Source: Zelopaecilomyces penicillatus | Taxonomy: Eukaryota > Ascomycota > Sordariomycetes > Hypocreales > Pseudodiploosporaceae | Direction of reading: 5' to 3' | Assembly: GCA_005765155.1 (NCBI GenBank) | Contig: VCCP01000003.1 | Span: forward strand, 3,162,001 to 3,226,000 | Length of the DNA stretch: 64,000 nucleotides | In this document: one piece after another, positions 35,116 through 45,142 of the stretch | Position numbering within the stretch: position 1 is the first letter of the stretch | Layout of the letters: each line of letters begins with the position of its first letter | Made by a program: the position numbers and the translations under genes | Notes under the pieces: generated by a model | Databases searched by the model: none | What the model was told of the DNA's origin: nothing | What the model saw: only the letters and a program-made list of their open reading frames with translations

Positions 35116-35838
35116 ATGGCCGCCGCCGCCTCCTCCGCTGCCGTCATCGGCTCCACAGGCCTTGTTGGGTCCAACATCCTCTCTACCCTTCTCGAAACCG
35201 CAGTCCTCAAGCCTATCCACACAATCTCCCGCCGCGCACCAAAAGCCGCATCGCCCAACCTCAACGCCATCATCGAAACCGACTCCGCCACCTGGGCACA
35301 GTCACTGTCTACCATCGCCCCGACTCCCCTGGCTGTCTTTTCCGCCCTCGGCACCACGCGAGCCCTCGCCGGTGGTATAGAGAACCAGTGGAAGATCGAT
35401 CACGACCTCAACATTGAGCTGGCCAAGGCTGCTAAAGCGGCTGGCGTTAAGACATTCGTCTTCATCTCTAGTGCTGGCACGCGCGGGTTTCTCTCGAGCT
35501 TTTCTCCCTACAGCAAGATGAAGATTGGCGTGGAAGATACCGTCAAGGATCTCGACTTTGAACACGGCATCATCCTGCGGCCTGGTATGATCCTCGGCGA
35601 GCGAGGAGAAGGCAGGGCAGTAGAGAGGGTTGCTCAGAATGCGGTGCGCGCGCTGAATGGTGTTGGATTGCAAGATGCGCTCGGTCAGGAGGCATTGGTC
35701 ATTGGCAGAGCCGCAGTCAGGGCAGCACAGCTTGTGCAGGAGGGCAAAGCGCCTAGCAAATTCTGGGTTCTGGAGGCGAGCGATATACTTCGACTTGGAC
35801 GGACCGAGTGGACAGATGCAACGCCGGCACAGCAATGA
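35116..35838 (+). CDS. fmp52: FMP52-like NAD(P)-binding protein
   Basis: A single exon of 240 residues. It opens with a Rossmann motif, AAVIGSTGLVGSNIL (GxTGxxG), and follows the short extended-SDR layout of fungal FMP52: ..TLLETAVLKPIHTISRR.., ..VFSALGTTRA.., FVFISSAGT and YSKMKIGVE, which holds the Tyr-x3-Lys pair. In yeast Fmp52 is found with the mitochondrial outer membrane; its reaction is unknown. The ATG at 35116 lies in GAAATCATGG context and is directly followed by an Ala-rich start typical of the family; in-frame sequence upstream opens without an obvious ATG. Confidence 0.88.
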   Translation: MAAAASSAAVIGSTGLVGSNILSTLLETAVLKPIHTISRRAPKAASPNLNAIIETDSATWAQSLSTIAPTPLAVFSALGTTRALAGGIENQWKIDHDLNIELAKAAKAAGVKTFVFISSAGTRGFLSSFSPYSKMKIGVEDTVKDLDFEHGIILRPGMILGERGEGRAVERVAQNAVRALNGVGLQDALGQEALVIGRAAVRAAQLVQEGKAPSKFWVLEASDILRLGRTEWTDATPAQQ

Positions 35839-38108
35839 AGTGTGGGCGATCTTTCTCTTTACCTCTCTTTATATCTTTCTTTAGTTGATACCAGCGAGCT
35901 CTTTGGAATTGTCTCGCCAAGACTGTTATAAATCTAATATCACGAGGCGTATTCACGTCCAAGTCTTATTGACTGATTCACTCGACTTTGCGTAAATCTG
36001 CCCAATGTGAGTTTTTGGGATTCTGTTGTTCGTGGTTGTTTGTCAGAGCTGGGAATTTGGGAGCCGTGAGATGGGCGATGGTAATGAATTCGACGAACTA
36101 TATACCTATATTTACGGTATAGTCCAGTGGGTTTTTGCTGTTCTGCGAAGATGAAAGAGGGCTTATCAATCATGGTACACTTAACTACCTATTCAAATCC
36201 TTCGACTCAACCACATCGCAGAACTGGGTCGTTCACACGCCATGTCACGATACAAGGGATATATGCATTTGAAACTAAACAAATAGATCGTACTAGCTGC
36301 AAAAGAATGCAGTCTCCTTCAGCCATTTTCTAAACCGCAGTACAATCTCACCACACCATACCTATTATAACTGCAACTAAAATACCAGGCAGGCCAATTC
36401 ATGTGTTTAACCTGCATTTACTAGTAGGGCATGATCGTCATTACCTGCCCCCCACTGTACAGGCATCTTGGCTGGGCTAAAGTATCTGCGGAGGAGGATT
36501 CCGTGGGACTCTCCAATTGTCAAGGTGCGTGCGTGTGGGAACATCATCCTTGCCTGATGAAGTAACTCGTATCGTCGGAACACGGCATGCGATGGGAGCA
36601 CGATGAGACGGTAGCATGCATGGGATTCTGTGCTCATCATAGGCATGCGAACAGACTACACCATGTACGTAGGTCGCACGCTGATAGATGAGCTCTCGAA
36701 AAGAAATTGACGGATTTATTAATCGGCTAATCATGTCTTTGCAAGCATGTGGGAAATTCATGGGTGTCTTTTGAAGACACATGTGGTATTTGGTCTTGAA
36801 AGCCCTTGAACCAACAAAGCTGGTTCCTTGAGAAATGACTCTAGGAGTTGAGTGTAGAGTCATTGCTTCAAAAACTTCAAGTACTAAAGACTTTAGGTTA
36901 TCGAAATCTAAGAAACATAAAGAGACAAAGGAATGAATTCCAAGTTTGATACCATAACTACCTACTCAACAATCTCGGATGAGACGTCTTGTTTCATGCC
37001 CACCTTGCCCGGAATCTACCAACTTATCAAGCACCGGGACGTAACAGTACAATTTTATCTATCTGCAATACTACACTAACAATGTCTCATCCGCACGTTT
37101 ATTGAGTAGATATTAGTAGGCAATATTACTTGCTCTGATACCCGCAAAACCCCCATGAGCAATCTACCAGGCGGCTATTCCAGCAGATCCTACGGAGCAA
37201 TTCCGAGATGATTTGGATTTACTATTCCACATGCAAGGTCGTACTTGGGGTGTGTGTTCTTGGTAACAAAAAAAAAGCTATCTGGAAATGATCAGCAGTG
37301 ACTGAGTGACGTTATCCCACCGGATCTGTCGAAGGATCTGCTGAATAATTTTGCTGCTGGATTTTGCTGGAAGGATCTGCTGGGAAGATCTGATCGTACA
37401 TAAGGCAGCTAGGTACTGTACATCCATTGAAATGGCTACCTTAATGGGGTAATGGCACTGATACTGATATGATTCATATAGAAAAGCTGAACAATCGATT
37501 GGCTGGATATACGATACCCTGTGTGAATCTGCTAGACGAGGGCATCCGGGTAGCCTAACCACTCGGCCCGTGATGGAGTTGGCAATCACACTCTGAATTA
37601 CTTGGGTTATTAGTACTAATAGAATCATTTATCTCAGTAGTTGTCACCCCCAACGAATCCTGGTTTCTAAATTCGTTGCTAGCGTAAAGCTTGAGTTACG
37701 GTGTCCTTTACGTGTACCCGTAGCCACTCAACCGGTCCTGGCAAGGTGGGGAGGGGTGTAGTAATACACACCGATCGTTGGTACATATGCGGTGCTCAAA
37801 GATATCGGTTATGAGAATGTTGATCAAGAGTAACACAATATAGTAGTTGATGCGTTTTCGCCTGAAGTGTGATAATTCGCATCTCATAAAAGATCTTATC
37901 TAAATTACTGAGAGGAAAAGGGGTGTCTAGAATATTCACATATCGCTACAATGAAAGCAATATCAACACGAATGAGATACCAGAGTTAAAAATTCAAAGG
38001 GACTATTAACGTCCACTGTTTGCTTTTGTTTAGGCTCCCCGACCTATCAAAACACCTTTTCCACTATTCGGACCTTTCCTAGTTTCATGCCCCCGTTTCC
38101 TCTCTTCC
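35839..38108. other. Gene-poor region downstream of the LYS2-type gene
   Basis: About 2.3 kb, rather A/T-rich, with no supported gene. Local repeats of GGATCTGCTG/AAGGATCTG occur at 37322-37390. A stretch at about 37505-37575 (minus strand) resembles a tRNA D-arm (GGCCGAGTGGTTAGGC) but cannot fold into a full tRNA. Confidence 0.5.
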
Positions 38109-41100
38109 TCACGCTGAACCACCACGCCCTCCAACACCCCATTTCGCCTGCGCCTCGACGACTCCAGCCTGGATTGCCGGCAGCTCCCTACCCCGTTTAG
38201 TCGGCCACGGCAGGAACTTAGTTTCGGCAAGGTATCTCAAGAAGCGGCCAACACCTTCCCTGCTAATACCCTCTCCAGTGCTGTCGTCAACACCTGTCCA
38301 CCGGTCTGCATCAGCCTTGAGGACAGCAACAGCATTGCGATCGTCAAGTTCTGGCGCACGAGTATTTGTGGGTAGGTTATTCGTTGCCATGTGGAAAAGA
38401 GGCATTAGTGCGCTCTGTTCCTCGTCCTTCTGGACAGAACCGGCGGAGACAAACGTCTTAAGTTGGTCCTTCCAGTAGTCATAATCCACCTCGGGAACAT
38501 CATATCCATAGTAGGTCAGAATAGAGAGATACTCGTTCATTCGCAGGCGGGGATGGGCAGTGACGTGGACGACGTGGACACCGACGTCGCCGCGGTCGCT
38601 GGTGCTGTTTGCAGCCTCGGCTGGGACGGGATTCAAGCTCGCTGCGACAGCGACGGTGGAGACATGGCCTACCGGCACAGCATTGAGTGTGTTAATGATG
38701 TAGGGGCGGCTAGACAGCTGAATACAACCTTTGAGCAATCTGATAAGAAAGTCATCGGTCAAGCAAACACCACTGGTGGCGTCTCCAAGAATGTAGCCAG
38801 GTCGGACGACGGATCCGAGGAGACCGCGTCTGCCAGCCTCGCGGACGAGCTGTTCTGATACCTGTAATCCGTTAGAGGGTGTTACTCATGCAGGAAAGGG
38901 GGTGGATATAATAGGCGACTCACCCACTTGGTCTGCCCGTATCCGGTACCAAGACTGGTGGAACTGCCCATTAAATCATCTGCTTCCAATAGAGCGTGTT
39001 GTCCAGTGCTGGTCTGCTTGTGTGATAGATTGATGTAGTGATCTGTGTCTAGAACACTTGTCGAACTGATAAATGAGAACAACTTTGGCTTGCCCTGGTT
39101 ACAAAGCCGCAGTGCATCGATTGTGGATAGAACATTGCTGCGCTCGAGATGCTTGTACTGTTTTACCCAGTGGACGAGGGCACCGTTGTGGATAACAACA
39201 TCGACAACGTCACCAAGCATCTTCCATGTGTCACTATCAAGTCCAAGAAGAGGCTGTGTCAGATCTCCGATAACTGCATTGAGCCTGGTAGCCCAAGAAT
39301 CCTGCCATACGCCGTATCCACGCAGTGACTTCTGGAGCCGCTCGAGGGCGGCCGGGACACCCTTTGTTCCACGTACATGAGCAATCACATGTATGTTTTC
39401 ACGCGCAAGCAAATCCTTGACGATATATGAGCCCAGGAATCCCGTGGCACCAGTCACAAAGACGGTCGTCTTGCTTGACGGTGAGAGTGCCGCAGGGTCC
39501 GCCGTCTGATACTTGGCATCGAGGCTACCAAGCAGCTTTTCGAGTGACTGGGCATATACAGCCTCCCCATCCTCTGTCGCGCCTGAGTCGTCCTTGCCCT
39601 CACGCAGGCGGTCAATCTGCGCGCTAAACCCCTGAAGCGATGAGTCTGAGTACAGTGAATTGATGGACACATTGACTCCTAGATTCTGATGGGCGTTGAG
39701 AAGAAGTTGCTGGGCCAGCAGACTGTGCCCACCGCATTCGAAAAAGTCAGACTTGGCCTGTAGAGTTTTGGCATTCAAGCCGTTGATTAATGTTGCCCAC
39801 TGCTCGGCCACTTCCTTTTCGGTGCTGCTGAGTGCTTCCCATCTCTTCAGATCCTCCTCTGAAGCCTCCTCCGAGATCAGGGCTGCATCCGGGAACGGCA
39901 GGTTTGGACTGTCAACCTTGCCGTTGGGGTTCAAAGGCATCTTCTTCAGGAAGATAAGATAAGTCGGGACTGCGTGAACTGGCAACCGAGACTTGAGATG
40001 ATCTCGCATCTCCGTTTGCATTGGCCGGTAGCGCTTGGAATACACGATGACGGGTCCAATCTCGGTACCCTGCTCCTCAGTGTCATCCAAACTGTGTTCT
40101 GCGAGCCACTTGAGCCACTCTTGGTCTTCAGGCACAATATAGCTGACCAGTGTGGGCTCTTCGTTTCGATCTCTTCGAAGCAGCGTCTTGCACTCGCGGA
40201 CCAAATGGTGTCCTCTCAAATTGCTATCGATTTCATTGAGCTCGATGCGGAAACCCCGTACTTTGACTTGATCATCAGCTCTGCCTGTGATGGCGCAATT
40301 TCCAGAATCGTCCAGATATGATCCCAAGTCGCCAGTTCTATAGATCCTGTCCCGCGGGCCTTGGTAATATTTTCTCCAGGGCTCGTTGGCATGATCAGCA
40401 ACTTTGTTATCAGCCTCAACCCACTTCTGGTTGTCGACAAACCAATTGTCAAGGAATTTCTCCTTGGTTTTTTCCAGGTCATTGAGATATCCGTAAAGTC
40501 AAAAATTAGCAGGATTCTATCAGAAAATAAAGGGGAGACATATCTCAGCTAACCCTGCTGCTCTCAGCATAATTTCACCAACCTCACCTACACCACAAAG
40601 CTTGGTTAGATCCTCCCGGTTGACTACGAGGAGCTGAACATTCTCAATGCCCTTTCCGGCAGGCACAATATCTCCAAACTTATCCAATGCGTTCGGGTCT
40701 TCGGCATGGCTCTTGATATGGTAGTATGAAACGCTGCGACTGGTCTCGGTGGTGCCATATGCAGCGCAAATGTCCGCGTTGGGCGCCAGTTTGCGGAGCG
40801 CAGCGCAATCCCTCTTGGTCAGAATGTCCCCCACGTAGAGAACCCATTTCAACGATGGGAACTCTGCCTTGGCACCGCCGTACAAGATTTGACCCATGGC
40901 CGGTGTCAAATGGACTGCGTTAGGTTTGTGTTCGCGGAACCACGCAGCTAACCTTTCGTGGGCGATATCCTCGCGAGCAGGGATGATTAGCTCCCCGCCC
41001 ATGAAAATCGGACTGAAGATGTCCCGCTGGATAGGATCATGGCTGATACCACTATTCAATTGGTTAGACGAGCTGTGACGGGAAGCATCTTTGACGGATT

Positions 41101-41832
41101 TTACCTTAGACAGGCGAATTTTGTCTCCGAGGTCCAGTGGAAAGTCTCTGCCATCCATGGGAAGTACTTGGCTAAGCTGTAATGCCTACCCAACACACCC
41201 TTAGGTGTAGACGTTGTGCCACTGGTAAAACTCAGGATACTTGCTGAGTCCGGTCCCACCAGAACATCTGGAGGCGCCGATGCTTTACTTCCAATGTCGG
41301 TAAAGACTTCCTTCCCGTCAACTTCACCACCGGTAAGGTGACCATCATCGCTCATCCGTAGCTCGGGTACTCGTATCTTGAGGCCTAGTTCCTCGTCGAT
41401 GTACTTCTGGACACGCGGCGCGAAAGTACCGTTCTCGTCCCTAGCCTTGCCAATCGTAATCAGGGCCTTTGGTCGTGAGACCTCAAGGTAGATCTGTTGC
41501 CTCGCAGGCGGGTATGCCGGATCCAAGACAGTAATTGTGGCGCCGGCAGCAAGAGTTCCCATGAAACCAATAACAAGTTCAACGGACCGGTAGGCAAAGA
41601 TCATGACGACATCGCCATTGGTGATGCCAGCTTCACGGAGCTGGTTGGCCAAGATGTTGGACGCCTCGTAAATCTGCTTGTAGTTGAATCTCCTCTCAGG
41701 CGTAGTGGAGGAGGCCGTTTCCGTGACGCAAGACGCGGTGGGATTCGCCAAAGCATTCTTGTGGAATATCTCGTGGACGGCACCAATGTAGCCGCTCCAG
41801 TCGAGGTCGGTGGTGGGGTCGGGCAGTCCCAT
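38109..41832 (-). CDS. lys2: LYS2-type adenylation-PCP-reductase, probably a diverged aminoadipate reductase paralogue
   Basis: Exons on the minus strand: 41832-41105, 41051-40544, 40492-38924, 38861-38109; 1185 residues, the normal length of filamentous-fungal Lys2. Order: adenylation domain (FTSGTTSTPKGVLGRHYS, HDPIQRD, YGTTET, YRTGDLG, GRADDQVKVRGFRIELNEID, NPNGKVD), carrier domain with phosphopantetheine Ser in FFECGGHSLLA, then an NADPH thioester reductase (VFVTGATGFLGSYI, active-site Tyr/Lys in GYGQTKW). Lys2 activates L-2-aminoadipate and reduces it to the semialdehyde in lysine synthesis. Pocket residues read, in eight-residue-code order, D-P-R-H-L-V-A-R-S against D-P-R-H-F-V-M-R-A in Lys2, so the substrate may differ. 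Two introns are canonical (53 and 62 nt); the 51-nt intron at 40493-40543 appears to be AT-AC. No stop or frameshift is left with this model. The ATG at 41832 (MGLPDPTTDLDW) fits the family start. Confidence 0.85.
40493..40543 (-). other. Probable AT-AC intron in the LYS2-type gene
   Basis: On the minus strand the coding sequence ..GCT GAG is followed by ATATGTCTCC..CTGCTAATTTTTGACTTTAC and then GGA TAT CTC... Joining at these ends restores AE|GYLN, equivalent to the invariant AEGY of Lys2 proteins. The 51-nt stretch has in-frame stops, so it cannot be exon. The only internal AG (GATAG) leaves an in-frame TGA. A branch-like CTAAT lies 13-17 bases before the end. The donor ATATGT matches a U2-type GTATGT with G1 changed to A. 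Confidence 0.7.
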
Positions 41833-43003
41833 AGCGGTCGTAAATGGCAAGTTTTATGCTGAGTGAAAAGTGGCCGATTGGCAAAGGTATCCCTGGAGCA
41901 TAGTCCAAGCTAATATCTTGAAAGAAAGAACCGTGTCTATTGAGAAAGGTTAAGCAGCCGGACGGGCTTCAACACGAATGGGTAGAGAATATGTGTCACC
42001 GCACAAGACTTCTGCCGCACTCCGAACTTCGGGGGGGGAATTTTCCCTATTACGGTAGGCGGTGACAAGCAACCCCTCCAAGCTTCTGGTACATAAGTTA
42101 CCTATAAATCCCAAGTGTGAGGGTGTGAATGTACTGGATGACCCATCACCTGTCAAAATCGGCTTACCGCACAGAACTTACGTAGTAGGTCAATTGCCTC
42201 GCATCGGGAATGTGTAAAACCGACAGATAAAAACGAAGCTAAAAAATCAAAAGACTTGGACTCAAGAAAGCTCACGTAGTATTTACGGCTTTGCCAACAA
42301 CGTCTGAGAGCGAAACCACATGTTTATGGGAACATTCCAACTGTGCATCGGGACTCTTGCGTAGCTGCCGCCACCGTCACTGTAGGGTCTGTTACACGCA
42401 CCCGGGCTACGGGAAGCAAAGGCAGGCCGTTGCCGTTGCCGGAACGTTGCCCCTTAACACTTTTGGAGAACAGAACTCGCCGGTAGCCTGATAAAGTGGT
42501 CATAATGACAGAGAGAAAATCTATGAATTAGCTAGACTGTTTGAGAATACTGAAAAGGACTTTTAAAGTTTAAAGAAAAAGAAACTTCTTGTATTTCAAG
42601 AACCATTTTCCACCGCAGGGCTCCTGATGACTTGTGATTGATTCCCGTTCCCGGATACCGCCCGTGACCCACAGAATTGTGGACAGCCTGTCTCATTATG
42701 AGCGTTCAATCAAATCCCCCCCATGTCCGAGTTCTGTCATATAGCCGGGTTCTTGGATTAACGGGCTCAATATTGTTTTCAACTTGTCATCAACGCACAT
42801 ACTCTACTTTTTTTTTTTTTTTTCGACAACACCATCAGAGTTGAAAAGGATCTGGAGCCGAACTTAGCTTTTCTCCCCCTCGTCACTTAATGCTGTGCCT
42901 CGGCAGATATTTTCTACACAATACAGTTATGTTTTAGTTGTTACGTAGCATGGCAGCTCTCCAGTAACCACCGCCGGTGATGTTCCGTTTAGTTAATAGG
43001 TAA

Positions 43004-43063
43004 ATTACTACCTACCTATACCTAAGGTAGTAGGTAAGGTACCTACTTACTACTACTAGGTAC
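43004..43063. repeat. TACCTA/TAGGTA inverted-repeat cluster
   Basis: Multiple TACCTA, TAGGTA and GGTACC units in both orientations within 60 bases; the segment can fold on itself. Similar units occur at 15811-15824, 34005-34059 and 57901-57936. Confidence 0.7.
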
Positions 43064-43399
43064 TTGGGAAAGTCGTTGTGAGCAGAGAAGCTGCTAGTGA
43101 GTGGAGAAAACCCCTACTGTTGTGTCAGAAAAGAAGCAAGAAGTGTTGTCGAATTTTTTACCCGGTTTGCCCAAATCAGCGGGCAGCAAGTTCAGCTTGA
43201 GAGTCGTGTTCCTTGCAGACTTTCGGGCCCCAAAAAAGCCTCTGGCGTGCTTGGCGACTCCTGACAAAACTGGGTTTGAGTAGCCACCAAGTGGTTACCT
43301 TATTTACCTACCCGCTTTAAGTACTGTACTTACAGTACCTATTGTCTGCTGCATGAACTAGCCCCGGATACTTTATCACCCCCTAGTTTGCATGGGCGG

Positions 43400-43423
43400 G
43401 TGTGTGTGTGTGTGTGTGTGTGT
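43400..43423 (+). repeat. GT dinucleotide microsatellite
   Basis: Twelve GT units in a row, intergenic. Confidence 0.9.
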
Positions 43424-43819
43424 CTACCCTGGTGTGAGCCTTGGTGACGGGCGCTGGCTGCTGATCCTACAAAGTTACGAGGAACGAGTAATAATGGCTA
43501 CGTGCAAATCCCTGGCCTGTCCTGGTTTCCCGCATTCGTTAGTCCAAGCGCAGCCACAAAGAGACTTATATCCCCTGACACTGTTCATATGCCTCTTTCC
43601 CATAAAACTTAACGCGCCCACCTCATCGCCGTGCTTATTGCCATAGTTGCATAACAAGATAAATTAACATTTCTTCAGAGCCTTCCCGCTTGGATTTGCG
43701 ATTTTTATATATTTTTCCTCCTTGGATGAACCTCGTCGATACTCTGAGTACAGAGATACAAAGAGGGGCCAGCAGACGTTTCGTCCAGTTTGCCTAGCAA
43801 ACCAAGGGCCATTTATCAA

Positions 43820-45142
43820 ATGGCAAGCTTTCAGGCCCTTCCGCCAGAGCTTCGAATTTACATCTGGCGTCTTACTACCGAACCTCGGCTTGTTGATTTC
43901 GTCTTTACCTGCTCAGGTTCTTCCAAACAGTGGCATGTTAAAACGACAACCCCACCGCCGGTGTTGCTACATGTAAACCGCGAGTCCCGCTCAGAGACGC
44001 TCTCCTCTCACATCCATGTGCGCCTTCGACGACGACTAAAGCACAAATCGGCCTCAAATGGCACCTCATCGCCTACGGAAGAGGGTCAAGAATCGTCCAC
44101 GGAAGCCTACTTTGACCCTAGCCAGGATACAATATCTATTGTTGATGGCAACCCTCAGTACCCATCTTTCAATGATACCAATGTGGTCACAAAGCTCCTC
44201 ACAGCGGCGCGCGCCCGTCATGTCAAGCTTGATGCTGCCTTTTGGCTTAGCAACAGCTTCTCAGATATAGCAAGAAGCATTCTGAACATCTCGGCCGTTC
44301 AAACATTGAGTTTCCACAACTCACATGGCCGCCTTGCCTCTCCGATGTTTCGAATTATCAAAACTAACAGCACGCCGCGACCGCCCGTCGCCACCTGGAT
44401 CCCGACAGACGCCATGGATACCTCGGAGGGATACGACGAGCCTTCCATGCTGGGTAGTCTCAGCGGAAGTTGGGCATTTTCGCCAGTTCGGGATACTCTG
44501 AAAAAGGATGGTGCCGTGTTGTTTAACCACAGAACCCAATGCGGGGGTACCGGACTAGCTGTTCTCCTTGTCATTGACCAAAATACGTTTCCGGACGAAT
44601 TTATCTGGGGCCTCGCCGCACGGGGATCTCTTCTTTGGCGGCATGGGATGGGCCATCCTCAATTGCCGCCGGAAGGATTTGCTGACGACTGGAAGCGCAA
44701 GATCTTTCGCCATATGGACGGTGTCTGTGTCGCCAACTTTGGACTCGACTTGGGGCAGCGCCGACCACCCTACGACGCTACGCAATGGGATGCCGACTGG
44801 GTCAGTGACGCAACGTCTGGAACAGTGGCTCGCATTGCGCAAAATGATCTTAGGATGCCTTTTCTCGGACACCAGTTCAACTACAACGACCGATCCTGGC
44901 AGGCCGTGGACCGCAAGGCTTGGGTGGACGCTATGCTCTGGGACAAATATGCGGGTGGCTGGAGTGGAGGGGGGTGTGATGGCAGCTGGGTCGACGCAGA
45001 GGGTGGATTCATTGGTACCGAGGAACGGCAAGTCATTGAGACGTCGATGAAGCTGCATCTGCCTCTTGGTGTTTGGAGACCAGGCGAAGCGACGACAGCA
45101 GAGCCTGTCCCTGATCGGGTTATTCTTGGCACCAGACGCTAA
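43820..45142 (+). CDS. 2EXR domain protein of unknown function
   Basis: A single exon of 440 residues starting at MASFQALPPELRIYIWRLT. This is the 2EXR signature (F..LPxELRxxIW), an F-box-like N-terminal motif spread widely in filamentous ascomycetes. A conserved LLHVNRESRSETL follows at about 50-65, as in that family. The remainder is a soluble domain with several Trp-rich segments (..SYD/DDWKRKIF.., WVDAMLWDKYAGGW). There are no membrane segments or signal peptide. The frame extends ten codons upstream but without an ATG, so the first ATG (43820) is used. The function is unknown; by analogy with F-box motifs a protein-interaction role is possible. Confidence 0.85.
   Translation: MASFQALPPELRIYIWRLTTEPRLVDFVFTCSGSSKQWHVKTTTPPPVLLHVNRESRSETLSSHIHVRLRRRLKHKSASNGTSSPTEEGQESSTEAYFDPSQDTISIVDGNPQYPSFNDTNVVTKLLTAARARHVKLDAAFWLSNSFSDIARSILNISAVQTLSFHNSHGRLASPMFRIIKTNSTPRPPVATWIPTDAMDTSEGYDEPSMLGSLSGSWAFSPVRDTLKKDGAVLFNHRTQCGGTGLAVLLVIDQNTFPDEFIWGLAARGSLLWRHGMGHPQLPPEGFADDWKRKIFRHMDGVCVANFGLDLGQRRPPYDATQWDADWVSDATSGTVARIAQNDLRMPFLGHQFNYNDRSWQAVDRKAWVDAMLWDKYAGGWSGGGCDGSWVDAEGGFIGTEERQVIETSMKLHLPLGVWRPGEATTAEPVPDRVILGTRR

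Larger units (their letters stand above)
41833..43819. other. Gene-poor divergent region with simple repeats
   Basis: About 2 kb upstream of both the LYS2-type gene (minus) and the 2EXR gene (plus). It holds a T16 run at 42808-42823, a TACCTA/TAGGTA palindrome cluster at about 43004-43063, and a (GT)12 microsatellite at 43400-43423. No gene is supported. Confidence 0.55.

Noticed and set aside
37505..37575. tRNA-like sequence on the minus strand (GGCCGAGTGGTTAGGC and a GGGTATCG stretch)
   Set aside because: A D-arm-like segment is present, but no 7-bp acceptor stem, proper anticodon stem or TTCGA-type loop can be formed. At best a relic.
38109..41832. The LYS2-type gene as a pseudogene
   Set aside because: All catalytic motifs are present, four exons join without a frameshift or stop, and the length is normal. 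The only oddity is the AT-AC intron.
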